From the NCBI RefSeq assembly GCF_001611795.1, contig NZ_CP015098.1:2108001-2172000 (forward strand): DNA of 64,000 bases. The letters are read 5' to 3'. The notes under the pieces are model-generated. The model had not been told where the DNA came from. It did not search any database and saw nothing but the letters and a program-made list of their open reading frames with translations. The stretch is from Streptomyces qaidamensis. Its GTDB lineage: Bacteria > Actinomycetota > Actinomycetes > Streptomycetales > Streptomycetaceae. A program made the translations under genes and the position numbers. Shown here one piece after another: positions 8,611-15,954 of the stretch (positions are counted from its first letter, which is position 1; each line of letters begins with the position of its first letter).

Positions 8611-9366
8611 ATGGATCTTGGACTGAAGGACAGGGTGTACGTCGTCACCGGAGCCACGCGCGGCCTCGGCAACGCCACCGCGCGTCAGCTCGTCGCGGAC
8701 GGGGCGAAGGTGGTCGTCTCGGGGCGGGACGAGAAGAGCGTCGCCGAAGCGGCGGCCGAGCTGGGACCGAACGCGGTCGGGGTGGCCGTCGACAACGCGG
8801 ACCCGGAGGCGGCGGCCCGGCTGATCGGCACCGCGCGGGAGCACTTCGGCCGTTTCAACGGTGTCCTCATCAGCGTGGGCGGGCCGCCTGCCGGGTTCGT
8901 CGCGGACAACACGGACGAGCAGTGGCAGACGGCGTTCGAGTCGGTGTTCCTCGGTGCCGTCCGGCTGGCTCGCGCCGCGGCCGCCGAGATGGAGGCCGGG
9001 GGCGTCATCGGGTTCGTGCTGTCCGGGTCGGTGTACGAGCCGATTCCGGGGCTGACCATTTCGAACGGGCTGCGGCCCGGGCTGGCGGGGTTCGCCAAGT
9101 CGCTCTCCGACGAGCTGGGGCCGCGGGGCATCAGGGTGGTCGGTGTCCTGCCGGGGCGGATCGACACGGACCGGGTACGGCAGCTGGACGCGCTGTCGGC
9201 GGATCCCGAGGCGACCCGGGTGGCGTCGGAGTCGCGGATTCCGCTGCGGCGGTACGGGACTCCGGAGGAGTTCGGGCGGGTGGCGGCGTTCCTGATGTCG
9301 CCGGCGGCCTCCTATCTGACCGGTGTCATGGTGCCGGTCGACGGTGGCGCGCGGCACGGGTTCTGA
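8611..9366 (+). CDS. Short-chain dehydrogenase/reductase family protein with degenerate active site
   Basis: A 251-residue SDR-fold protein. The nucleotide-binding motif is clear (VVTGATRGLGNATA near residue 10) and the C-terminus (YLTGVMVPVDGG) is typical of FabG-like members. The catalytic Tyr-xxx-Lys is missing: after LSGSVYEPIPGLTI the expected segment reads SNGLRPGLAG, so Tyr is replaced by Ser or Asn and Lys by Arg. A group of SDR-like proteins lacking the normal tetrad is known (the BKR-like-SDR-like class in conserved-domain schemes, from memory), and this gene fits it. Enzymatic activity is therefore uncertain. It lies 5 nt behind the GH15 gene and shares a bidirectional terminator with the convergent amaP gene. 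Confidence 0.85.
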   Translation: MDLGLKDRVYVVTGATRGLGNATARQLVADGAKVVVSGRDEKSVAEAAAELGPNAVGVAVDNADPEAAARLIGTAREHFGRFNGVLISVGGPPAGFVADNTDEQWQTAFESVFLGAVRLARAAAAEMEAGGVIGFVLSGSVYEPIPGLTISNGLRPGLAGFAKSLSDELGPRGIRVVGVLPGRIDTDRVRQLDALSADPEATRVASESRIPLRRYGTPEEFGRVAAFLMSPAASYLTGVMVPVDGGARHGF

Positions 9367-9385
9367 GGGGTCGCATGCGACCCCT
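9366..9385. terminator. Bidirectional palindromic terminator between SDR and amaP
   Basis: A 20-bp perfect palindrome fits exactly between the two convergent stop codons (9364-9366 and 9388-9390). Confidence 0.7.
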
Positions 9386-9387
9386 GC

Positions 9388-9975
9388 TCAGCTCACCCGT
9401 TCGGCGCCGTGCTTGACCCCCTTCAGCCTCACCTCCGCCGGGAGCGAGGCGAGCCCCGCCGACGTCCTGGCATGGGTGAGGGCGCCGGTCGTGAAGTCGT
9501 TCAGGGCCGCCCCCGGGTCCACGTGTGGCTCCAGTGCGAGACGTACGCGGGCCTCGGGGGTGCTGCGCCCGCCCTTCAGATGGGCTCGGGCTCCGTCCAC
9601 GCCGTCGATGTGGTCCGCCTCCTGGGTGAGGACGTTCTCCAGGGCCCGGCCGCGCAGGAGCGCGCCCTCGCCGTCACCGGTGTCGACGAGGACCTCGGCG
9701 AGGCGGCGCCGGCGCAGGGCGGCGACGAGCCACCACAGGGCGAGCAGCAGCAGGACCGCGAGGGCGGCGATGACGACCGGCCACCACCAGCCGTCGTCGT
9801 GCCAGCGGGTGCGCTCGGCGTGGCTCAGCAGCACGTCGTGCTTGCTGTCGTGGATCCACCACGAGGGTGCCGAGACGCCGAGGCCGACGGCCAGGACGGA
9901 GCCACCCAGCACCAGCAGGATCAGGCCCACCAGGCCGAGGAACACGCGGTTGACGGTTCTGAGCACCGTTTTCAC
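9388..9975 (-). CDS. amaP: Alkaline shock response membrane anchor protein AmaP
   Basis: A 195-residue membrane protein with the AmaP layout: a first membrane segment (RVFLGLVGLILLVLGGSVLAV, about 10-32), a loop, a second segment (WWPVVIAALAVLLLLALWWLV, about 64-84), then a soluble Asp23-like C-terminal domain (RARVRLALEPHVDPGAAL). In Firmicutes AmaP anchors Asp23 to the membrane; here it closes a five-gene minus-strand operon with two Asp23-family proteins, which supports the same role. The GTG start overlaps the upstream gene by 4 nt. Regulation in cis would come from the promoter ahead of the first operon gene near 11750. Confidence 0.85.
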   Translation of the reverse strand: MKTVLRTVNRVFLGLVGLILLVLGGSVLAVGLGVSAPSWWIHDSKHDVLLSHAERTRWHDDGWWWPVVIAALAVLLLLALWWLVAALRRRRLAEVLVDTGDGEGALLRGRALENVLTQEADHIDGVDGARAHLKGGRSTPEARVRLALEPHVDPGAALNDFTTGALTHARTSAGLASLPAEVRLKGVKHGAERVS

Positions 9976-10655
9976 CCCTTCCGGCCGGGCCGCCGGACCC
10001 GCACCGACAGCGAGGGCGGCCGGGACAGCCCCAGTCCGCGGACCGCGTCGGCGAGCACGGCGTCCAGATCGGTTCGTACGTCGTCCAGTTCCCGGAAGTG
10101 CGACACGGCGCGGACGCGCGCCCGCCTCCGGCGCACCCGTGCCCCTGCCGACTGAACGCCGGCCACCTCCATGGCCCGGTCCCGCAGCGCCGTGGCGGCG
10201 GCGTCCCGGTGCAGTCCGGCGCGTACGTCGGTGTGCGTGCGCCGCATCGGGAGCACGTCCCGCAGGCCGGGCGTGACGGCCAGGATCAGCAGCCAGAGGC
10301 CGAGGACGGCGGCGATCCCCGCGCCGACGAGCACCCAGGTGTCGTCCAGGGGCCGTTCGGCGAGCTGCCGGGCCAGTTCCCGCCGCCAGGCCATGCCGGG
10401 GCGGCCGGCGCGCACGGAGACGATGTCGTAGAGGAACAGCCCGGTGAGGCCCAGGAGCAGCAGGGCGACGATGCCGGCGGGCACGCGGCGCGCCGACCAG
10501 AAGCGGCCCACGCGGCCCCGCTCGCCCTGGGGTTCGCGGGCGCCCGACGGCTCGGACCGGTCCGGCCCGTTGCCGTCCTCCGTCTCCCGCTTGTCGAGGA
10601 CGGGCCGGCGCTGCGTGCTGTCCTCGGGGGGCTGAGTGCCCTGGGGTTCGCTCAT
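9972..10655 (-). CDS. DUF6286-like membrane protein of the Asp23 operon
   Basis: A 227-residue protein with a charged, low-complexity cytoplasmic N-terminus (about 1-50, with repeated Glu/Arg/Pro/Gly), two membrane segments (AGIVALLLLGLTGLFLYDIV, about 60-79; WVLVGAGIAAVLGLWLLILAV, about 107-127) and a C-terminal domain of about 90 residues rich in Arg (RVRRRRARVRAVSHF). It resembles the DUF6286 proteins that accompany Asp23/Gls24 genes in actinobacteria. The two-segment topology matches AmaP downstream, so it may be a second membrane partner. Start and stop overlap both neighbours by 4 nt. No enzymatic motif is seen. Confidence 0.75.
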   Translation of the reverse strand: MSEPQGTQPPEDSTQRRPVLDKRETEDGNGPDRSEPSGAREPQGERGRVGRFWSARRVPAGIVALLLLGLTGLFLYDIVSVRAGRPGMAWRRELARQLAERPLDDTWVLVGAGIAAVLGLWLLILAVTPGLRDVLPMRRTHTDVRAGLHRDAAATALRDRAMEVAGVQSAGARVRRRRARVRAVSHFRELDDVRTDLDAVLADAVRGLGLSRPPSLSVRVRRPGRKG

Positions 10656-11035
10656 TGCGTCCTCCCCTGTACCGCGCCGAGCGCCGCGTCCAGGTGCAGC
10701 CGCTCCACCTGGACGACGACCTCCGGCACCTGCATGCCCGCCAAGGTGCTCACCCGCTCGACGACTTGCTGACGCACCTTGCGGCAGCGGGCGCCGATGT
10801 CGCAGGGGTAGCCGAGTTCGAGCTGGATCCGGACGCGGGCGACTTCGTGGTGGACGACGACGGACGCGGAGGGCCGGCCGGCGTCGGGCGGCAGCAAGCC
10901 GACCGCCTCCCGGGCCGCCCGCGAGGCGATCTTCGCGACGACCCGGTCGGCGATCCGGGTCGCGCCGCGCTCGCCCGGCGGGACGACGGTCAGAGGCCTG
11001 TCGAACTCACCAGCCGCCGTACTCACGGGCGTCAC
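10652..11035 (-). CDS. Asp23/Gls24 family envelope stress protein (short)
   Basis: A 127-residue soluble protein whose core (about residues 20-115) reads like an Asp23/Gls24 domain: GATRIADRVVAKIASRAAREAVG at its start, alternating beta strands (SASVVVHHEVARVRIQLELGY) and the C-terminal VRQQVVERVSTLAGM followed by VPEVVVQVERLHL. In the family these proteins sit at the membrane and affect cell-envelope homeostasis. It is the third gene of the operon and overlaps both neighbours by 4 nt. A second, longer Asp23 protein is encoded at 11270, so the two may form mixed assemblies. Confidence 0.82.
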   Translation of the reverse strand: MTPVSTAAGEFDRPLTVVPPGERGATRIADRVVAKIASRAAREAVGLLPPDAGRPSASVVVHHEVARVRIQLELGYPCDIGARCRKVRQQVVERVSTLAGMQVPEVVVQVERLHLDAALGAVQGRTQ

Positions 11036-11220
11036 CGCCGCCGTTCGCGTTCACGAGGACGGAAGAAGTCGCCGAACTCCAGGTCCCCGTCCAGGAACCG
11101 GCCGACGACGAAGCCGACGGCACCCAGTGCCGCCACCAGCAGGAAGGCGCCGAATCCGCCGAAATATCCGGCGAAGGCCAGCGCCATGCCGGCGATCATG
11201 CCGACCACGGCCATGCTCAT
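11032..11220 (-). CDS. Small integral membrane protein (DUF2273-like)
   Basis: A 62-residue protein made of one or two tightly spaced hydrophobic segments (residues 3-24 and 25-44) and a charged tail (DLEFGDFFRPRERERRR). Size, topology and position between two Asp23-family genes match the small membrane proteins (DUF2273 type) that accompany asp23 and amaP in Firmicutes; sequence similarity is too low to be sure by eye. GAGGAGCGC directly precedes the ATG. It overlaps the next gene by 4 nt. Confidence 0.75.
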   Translation of the reverse strand: MSMAVVGMIAGMALAFAGYFGGFGAFLLVAALGAVGFVVGRFLDGDLEFGDFFRPRERERRR

Positions 11221-11269
11221 GCGCTCCTCAGCTCCTCAGCCGCTGTGTCGTTGTCCGATGACCCGTGTC

Positions 11270-11743
11270 TCACTGGATTCGGCGCTCCGGTTCCTCGTCC
11301 TCCTCGTCCGGCAGCTTCACGTCGCTCACCGCGATGTTCACCTCGACGACCTCCAGGCCGGTCATCCGCTCCACGGCGGTGATGACGTTCTCCCGTACGT
11401 CGCGGGCCACATCGGCGATCGACACGCCGTACTCGACCACGATCTCCAGGTCGAGGGCCGCCTGCACTTCGCCGACCTCGGCCTTCACCCCGCGTGACAC
11501 CGCCTTGGTGCCGCCGGGCACGCGGTCGCGCACTGCTCCGAACGTGCGGGACAGGCCGCTGCCCATGGCGTGCACACCGTCGACGTCGCGTGCTGCGAGG
11601 CCGGCGATCTTCTCCACGACACCGTCCGCGATGGTCGTCCGCCCGCGGGATCCGGCGTCTCCCCCGCTGTGCTTGGCCAACGGGCTTCTGCGCACCGCCG
11701 CGGTCTCGGTCTCCCCGCCCCGGTTCTCGGTCATGTCAGTCAT
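11270..11743 (-). CDS. Asp23/Gls24 family envelope stress response protein
   Basis: A 157-residue protein, the first gene of the five-gene envelope operon. ATG 11743 (MTDMTENRGGE) is preferred over upstream in-frame starts because it follows an AAGGAC-like site and removes a basic extension that would overlap the divergent gene. The Asp23 domain spans about 38-145: RGRTTIADGVVEKIAGLAARDVDGV, AALDLEIVVEYGVSIADVARDVRENVITAVERMTGLEVVEVNIAVSDV. The last residues are acidic (PDEEDEEPE). An 83-bp region separates it from the divergently read gene at 11827, so both promoters lie there; I saw no clear sigma-B-type (GGGTAT) motif in it. Confidence 0.88.
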   Translation of the reverse strand: MTDMTENRGGETETAAVRRSPLAKHSGGDAGSRGRTTIADGVVEKIAGLAARDVDGVHAMGSGLSRTFGAVRDRVPGGTKAVSRGVKAEVGEVQAALDLEIVVEYGVSIADVARDVRENVITAVERMTGLEVVEVNIAVSDVKLPDEEDEEPERRIQ

Positions 11744-11826
11744 CGGCGTACGTCCTTTTCGTCGTCCTTCGACCACGGTAAGCACGGTTACGTGGAAGCG
11801 CGCCTCTGATGCGGCAGGCTGGAGGA

Positions 11827-12546
11827 ATGACGGCCGACCGATGGACACAGGCAGTGAGACATCAGCTGGGAATCGGCAGGCTTCTGCCGTTGGGTGACGC
11901 GCGGGACGGCGCGTGGATCGCGGAGCGGGCGGTCGAGGCGGTGCTGCGGAGCGCGACGTGGGACGCGCCGGGCGTACGCCTCGACGCGCTCCGCGTCGTG
12001 GTCGCCGACGCGGCGGACACCGCTGAGCCGGCGGTACCGGCTCCGCCGAGTGCTCTGCCGCCCGGGCCGTTGCGGGTGACGGCGGAGTTCGCCGCGACGG
12101 CTGCGCAGCCGCTGCCGACGACGGCGTCCCTGCTGCGGGCGACGCTGGCGACCGCCGCGACCGAGCGGCTCGGTCTGACGGTGACGGAGGTGGACCTGCG
12201 GGTGACGGGGCTGCTGGACGAGGGGCCCGGGGAAGCCGGGATCGCCGCGCGCCTTCCCGAGCCCCCGAGTGCCGCGCCGGCCGGGGGCGGCGACGAGGGC
12301 CGTGTGGCCGCCGCCGCGCTCGGGGTCCAGGGCGTGCTCCGTCTGACCGGCACGCTGGGCCACCCCGTGCACATCGAGGAACTCCCCCGCGAGGGCGCCG
12401 CGCTGCCCCACCGTCATGTCCGGCTGGAGCTGGCGGTGGGCGCGGACCAGCGGGCCCGGGACGTGGCCCGCGAGGTCCGGACGGTGGTCAGGAGGGTGCT
12501 GCCGGATCACCCGACGGTGGCGGTCGTGGTGAGCGCGATCGGCTGA
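11827..12546 (+). CDS. Asp23-like partner protein, divergent from the envelope operon
   Basis: A 239-residue cytoplasmic protein of unknown function. Two related halves can be seen. The first has ERAVEAVLRSATWDAPGVRLDALRV, then LRVTAEFAA and LTVTEVDLRVTGLLD. The second has VAAAALGVQGVLRLTG, HVRLELAVGADQRARDVAREV and PTVAVVVSAIG. This strand-helix pattern recalls a divergent double Asp23 domain. Databases often give this Streptomyces protein the unhelpful name nucleopolyhedrovirus P10 family protein (from memory). GGAGG sits only 1 nt before the ATG, an unusually short spacing, so a start slightly downstream cannot be excluded. Its position head-to-head with the Asp23 operon suggests shared regulation. 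Confidence 0.75.
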   Translation: MTADRWTQAVRHQLGIGRLLPLGDARDGAWIAERAVEAVLRSATWDAPGVRLDALRVVVADAADTAEPAVPAPPSALPPGPLRVTAEFAATAAQPLPTTASLLRATLATAATERLGLTVTEVDLRVTGLLDEGPGEAGIAARLPEPPSAAPAGGGDEGRVAAAALGVQGVLRLTGTLGHPVHIEELPREGAALPHRHVRLELAVGADQRARDVAREVRTVVRRVLPDHPTVAVVVSAIG

Positions 12547-12568
12547 CCGCGCTCCCGGCCCGGCGGTC
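12545..12568. terminator. Weak hairpin between convergent genes
   Basis: A 6-bp stem (12545-12550 with 12563-12568) in the 31-bp gap between the convergent gene ends. Support is limited to its position. Confidence 0.35.
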
Positions 12569-12577
12569 CGGCGGTTC

Positions 12578-13381
12578 TCAGTCCCCGACGCCCGCGAGGT
12601 CCCGCAGCCGGCGGGCCTGGGACTGACGCTCGGCCGCGCGCTGCTCCTCGTACGTGCGGTCCTGGGCGCCGCGCAGCAGGGCCTTGGTCTCGACGACCGC
12701 GTCACGGGGCGCGGCGAGCACGGCCGCGGCCAGGTCGCGCACGGTGTCGTCGAGCTGGCCGACGGGCACGGCGACGTTGGCCAGGCCGGTGTTCACGGCC
12801 TCCTCGGCCGCGACGAAGCGCCCGGTCACGCAGATCTCCAGCGCGCGGGCGTATCCGACGAGCCCCACCAGCGGATGCGTGCCCGTCAGGTCGGGCACGA
12901 GTCCGAGGCTGGTCTCGCGCATGGCGAACTGCACGTCGTCGGCGACGACGCGCAGGTCGCAGGCGAGGGCGAGCTGGAAGCCCGCCCCGACGGCATGCCC
13001 CTGGACAGCGGCGACGGAGACGATGTCGCTGCGCCGCCACCAGGTGAACGCCTCCTGGTATTCGGCGATGGTCGCGTCCAGCTCGGCGTCGGCGCCGCGC
13101 GCGAGGTCGACGAACGACGGTTCGCCGTCGAAGCCCTCGGGCGTGAACGCCTGCCGGTCGAGCCCGGCCGAGAAGGACTTGCCCTCGGCCCGCAGCACCA
13201 CGACGCGGACGGAGCCCGGCAGCTGCCGCCCGGCCTCGGTCAGCGCCCGCCACAGAGCGGGGCTCTGCGCGTTGCGCTTGGCCGGGTTGGTCAGCGTCAC
13301 CGTGGCGATCGCGTCGTCGACGGTGAGCCGTACGCCGTCCTTGTCGAGTACGGGAACGAGGTCCTGGTCGGACGAAGCCAT
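12578..13381 (-). CDS. Enoyl-CoA hydratase/isomerase family protein
   Basis: A 267-residue crotonase-fold enzyme. Oxyanion-hole segments are visible at KSFSAGLDRQAF and AVQGHAVGAGFQLALACDLR, and an acidic catalytic position lies in FAMRETSLGLVPD. In the family these enzymes hydrate or isomerise enoyl-CoA thioesters in fatty acid or amino acid breakdown; the exact substrate cannot be read from sequence. ATG 13381 is preceded by GGAGGCG at good spacing; the frame extends 23 residues further upstream without support. It is the gene next to gbn, read in the same direction, and a hairpin at 13470 lies between them. Confidence 0.88.
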   Translation of the reverse strand: MASSDQDLVPVLDKDGVRLTVDDAIATVTLTNPAKRNAQSPALWRALTEAGRQLPGSVRVVVLRAEGKSFSAGLDRQAFTPEGFDGEPSFVDLARGADAELDATIAEYQEAFTWWRRSDIVSVAAVQGHAVGAGFQLALACDLRVVADDVQFAMRETSLGLVPDLTGTHPLVGLVGYARALEICVTGRFVAAEEAVNTGLANVAVPVGQLDDTVRDLAAAVLAAPRDAVVETKALLRGAQDRTYEEQRAAERQSQARRLRDLAGVGD

Positions 13382-13469
13382 GGGACGCCTCCGATGCGTG
13401 CGGTCGTCTTGTGCGCCCCGCGACGGCTGTGACGCCGTGGCGGGCCACACTTAAGTGACTGCACAGTAA

Positions 13470-13501
13470 CCACCCGGCCGATCAGACGACCGACCGGGTG
13501 G
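13470..13501 (-). terminator. Hairpin downstream of gbn
   Basis: An 8-bp perfect stem (13470-13477 with 13494-13501), 30 nt downstream of the gbn stop on the minus strand and before the hydratase start. Confidence 0.5.
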
Positions 13502-13531
13502 CCACCATCGAAGCCGAGGGGCCACCCGGGG

Positions 13532-13750
13532 TCAGGCCGTGGCCTTTTTGCCCCGGGTCGCCCCGCCACGCCCTCGCAGCGTGACGCCCGACTCACTGAG
13601 CATGCGGTGCACAAAGCCATACGAGCGGCCGGTCTCCTCGGCCAACGCCCGGATGCTCGCACCGGCGTCGTACTTCTTCTTCAGGTCTGCCGCGAGCTTG
13701 TCGCGCGCGGCGCCGGTCACCCGGCTGCCCTTCTTCAGAGTCTCGGCCAC
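13532..13750 (-). CDS. gbn: Small helix-turn-helix nucleoid-associated protein, Gbn-like (GATC-binding)
   Basis: A 72-residue basic protein: VAETLKKGSRVTGAARDKL, a lysine run (DLKKKYDAG), a helix-turn-helix (ASIRALAEETGRSYGFVHRML) and a basic tail ending GGATRGKKATA. Size, sequence character and neighbours (enoyl-CoA hydratase, ABC-F ATPase) match SCO1839 of S. coelicolor, described in the literature as Gbn, a nucleoid-associated protein that binds GATC-containing DNA and affects development. The GTG start is preceded by GGAGG at 6 nt; an upstream extension of 40 residues in the open frame lacks basic-HTH character. One GATC lies 40 bp upstream of the start and five more lie clustered at 14020-14087, consistent with self-binding. 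Confidence 0.9.
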   Translation of the reverse strand: MAETLKKGSRVTGAARDKLAADLKKKYDAGASIRALAEETGRSYGFVHRMLSESGVTLRGRGGATRGKKATA

Positions 13751-13950
13751 CCGTGCCTCCTCATGGGAAGTGCGCTCTGGTCTCCTCATGATCACCCCTC
13801 TGGGCCTTGATGGCCACCCATTCGGCAAGGTCGGTGAGACAAGGTTGTGACGACAGGAGCACATCCCCACATACGGAATATGGAATTCCGAAGAGTGGTG
13901 TCCCTGCGGCCGAACGGATTGTTCCGGAAAAGGCCAGGTCAGAAAGGCGG

Positions 13951-13987
13951 CGCGGCCGAGCCCGGAAGAATCGGGGGCTCGGCCGCG
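13951..13987 (-). terminator. Hairpin between the ABC-F gene and gbn
   Basis: A perfect 13-bp stem (13951-13963 with 13975-13987) with an 11-nt loop. It lies about 115 nt after the ABC-F stop and 200 nt before gbn on the same strand, so it should separate the two transcripts. Confidence 0.7.
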
Positions 13988-14019
13988 AAATCGATGTAGG
14001 ACACACCTCGGTACGAGGA

Positions 14020-14087
14020 GATCTCACACAGATGATGGATCACCGCTGGGCCGAATGATCCATGCGCCGTTGATCACGCATTCGATC
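14020..14087. promoter_or_regulatory. Cluster of five GATC sites upstream of gbn
   Basis: GATC occurs at 14020, 14038, 14057, 14072 and 14084, spaced 18, 19, 15 and 12 bp, in the 352-bp gap between gbn and the ABC-F gene. A further site is at 13790. At about 72% GC one GATC per roughly 400 bp is expected, so this is a clear enrichment. Because the neighbouring gene encodes a GATC-binding protein, these are candidate autoregulatory or nucleation sites. The rest of the gap holds the hairpin at 13951 and a GGAATTCC palindrome near 13882, and no convincing gene. Confidence 0.6.
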
Positions 14088-14102
14088 AAGCGGCACTGAC
14101 GC

Positions 14103-15701
14103 TCAGGCCAGGGCGACGAGATCCGCGTAGTCGGCGCCCCACAGGTCCTCGACGCCGTCCGGCAGCAGGATGATCCGCTCCGGCTGGAGCGCCTCGACCG
14201 CGCCCTCGTCGTGCGTGACGAGGACGACCGCGCCCTTGTAGGTGCGCAGCGCGCCGAGAATCTCCTCGCGGCTGGCGGGGTCGAGGTTGTTGGTCGGCTC
14301 GTCGAGGAGCAGCACGTTCGCCGAGGACACCACGAGGGTGGCGAGGGCGAGGCGGGTCTTCTCGCCGCCGGACAGGACGCCGGCCGGCTTGTCGACGTCG
14401 TCCCCGGAGAACAGGAAGGATCCGAGCGTCTTGCGGACCTCCACCAGGTCCAGGTCGGGGGCGGCGGAGCGCATGTTCTCCAGGACCGTGCGCTCCGGGT
14501 CGAGGGTCTCGTGCTCCTGCGCGTAGTAGCCGAGCTTGAGGCCGTGGCCCTCGATGACCTTGCCGGTGTCGGGCTGCTCCGCCCCGCCGAGCAGGCGGAG
14601 CAGGGTCGTCTTGCCCGCGCCGTTGAGGCCCAGGATGACGACGCGCGAGCCCTTGTCGATGGCCAGGTCGACGTCGGTGAAGATCTCCAGCGAACCGTAG
14701 GACTTCGACAGGCCCTCGGCCATGAGGGGGGTCTTGCCGCACGGGGAGGGCTCGGGGAAGCGCAGCTTGGCGACCTTGTCGGATTTCCGCTCGGCCTCCA
14801 GGCCGGCCAGCAGCTTGTCCGCCCGGCGGGCCATGTTCTGCGCGGCGACGGTCTTGGTGGCCTTGGCCCGCATCTTGTCGGCCTGCGAGTGCAGCGCGGA
14901 TGCCTTCTTCTCGGCGTTCTGCCGCTCGCGCTTGCGGCGCTTCTCGTCGGCCTCGCGCTGCTGCTGGTAGAGCTTCCAGCCCATGTTGTAGATGTCGATC
15001 TGGGCGCGGTTGGCGTCCAGGTAGAACACCTTGTTCACGACCGTCTCGACCAGGTCGACGTCGTGGGAGATCACGATGAAGCCGCCGCGGTAGGTCTTCA
15101 GGTAGTCGCGCAGCCAGACGATCGAGTCGGCGTCGAGGTGGTTCGTCGGCTCGTCGAGCAGCAGGGTGTCCGCGTCGGAGAACAGGATGCGGGCCAGCTC
15201 GATACGGCGGCGCTGACCGCCGGAGAGCGTGTGCAGCGGCTGGCCGAGGACCCGGTCGGGCAGGTTGAGCGCGGCGGCGATGGTGGCGGCCTCGGCCTCG
15301 GCGGCGTACCCGCCCTTGGTGAGGAACTCCGTCTCCTGGCGCTCGTACTGCCTGAGCGCCTTCTCGCGGGTGGCGCCCTGGCCGTTGGCGATGCGCTGCT
15401 CGTTGTCGCGCATCTTGCGGATCAGCACGTCCAGGCCGCGCGCGGACAGGATGCGGTCGCGGGCGAGGATGTCGAGGTCGCCGGTGCGGGGGTCCTGCGG
15501 GAGGTAGCCGACCTCGCCGGAGCGGGTGATGGTGCCGCCGGCGGGCATGCCCTCGCCGGCCAGGCATTTGGTGAGGGTGGTCTTCCCCGCGCCGTTGCGG
15601 CCGACCAGGCCGATGCGGTCGCCCTTGGCGATGCGGAACGAGGCGTTTTCGATGAGGACGCGGGCACCGGCGCGCAGCTCGATACCGGAGGCGGAGATCA
15701 C
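14103..15701 (-). CDS. ABC-F family ATPase (ribosome-associated type)
   Basis: A 532-residue protein with two fused ABC ATPase domains and no membrane segment, the ABC-F arrangement. Domain 1: Walker A GRNGAGKTT (residues 34-42), LSGGQRRR signature, LLLDEPTNHLD Walker B. A charged linker (about 250-305, QQQREADEKRRKRERQ and following) forms the interdomain P-site tRNA-interacting motif. Domain 2: GLNGAGKTT, LSGGEKTR, LLLDEPTNNLD. ABC-F proteins act on translating ribosomes, either as housekeeping factors or as antibiotic-protection proteins; sequence alone does not decide which. GTG 15701 follows CTGGAG at 8 nt. The 5' leader holds a 7-codon ORF (15760-15783), which recalls leader-peptide control of resistance-type ABC-F genes. 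Confidence 0.9.
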   Translation of the reverse strand: MISASGIELRAGARVLIENASFRIAKGDRIGLVGRNGAGKTTLTKCLAGEGMPAGGTITRSGEVGYLPQDPRTGDLDILARDRILSARGLDVLIRKMRDNEQRIANGQGATREKALRQYERQETEFLTKGGYAAEAEAATIAAALNLPDRVLGQPLHTLSGGQRRRIELARILFSDADTLLLDEPTNHLDADSIVWLRDYLKTYRGGFIVISHDVDLVETVVNKVFYLDANRAQIDIYNMGWKLYQQQREADEKRRKRERQNAEKKASALHSQADKMRAKATKTVAAQNMARRADKLLAGLEAERKSDKVAKLRFPEPSPCGKTPLMAEGLSKSYGSLEIFTDVDLAIDKGSRVVILGLNGAGKTTLLRLLGGAEQPDTGKVIEGHGLKLGYYAQEHETLDPERTVLENMRSAAPDLDLVEVRKTLGSFLFSGDDVDKPAGVLSGGEKTRLALATLVVSSANVLLLDEPTNNLDPASREEILGALRTYKGAVVLVTHDEGAVEALQPERIILLPDGVEDLWGADYADLVALA

Positions 15702-15759
15702 GGACAGACTCCAGGGCGGATACGGGGGCGGGATGGACGGCTGAGGACGTTCCCGCCGT

Positions 15760-15783
15760 CTAATGCGCGAGGAGAATGGCCAT
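15760..15783 (-). CDS. Short leader ORF (7 codons) upstream of the ABC-F gene
   Basis: ATG GCC ATT CTC CTC GCG CAT TAG encodes MAILLAH and ends 58 nt before the ABC-F start. A -10-like TAGACT lies 7 nt before the ATG on the minus strand, so the transcript may begin at the ATG itself and the peptide be translated from a leaderless end. No ribosome binding site is present. Whether it is translated is inferred only. Confidence 0.4.
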   Translation of the reverse strand: MAILLAH

Positions 15784-15954
15784 GGGGGACAGTCTAACGG
15801 GGGCGTGCAACCACTTTTTCTGTGTGCGGGTGTTCGATCACCGGCGGCCGCGCGGAGGGCCGTTGTCAGTGGCCGGTGGAAGACTGAGACAGCGGGCCGG
15901 AATCCGGCTCTCCCGGCGGGGGAACACCCAGCGAGACACGAGGAAGTGATCGCC

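Noticed and set aside
13807..14058. An 83-codon plus-strand open frame opposite the gbn leader
   Set aside because: It covers the hairpin and GATC cluster, has poor third-position GC bias for this genome and no ribosome binding site.
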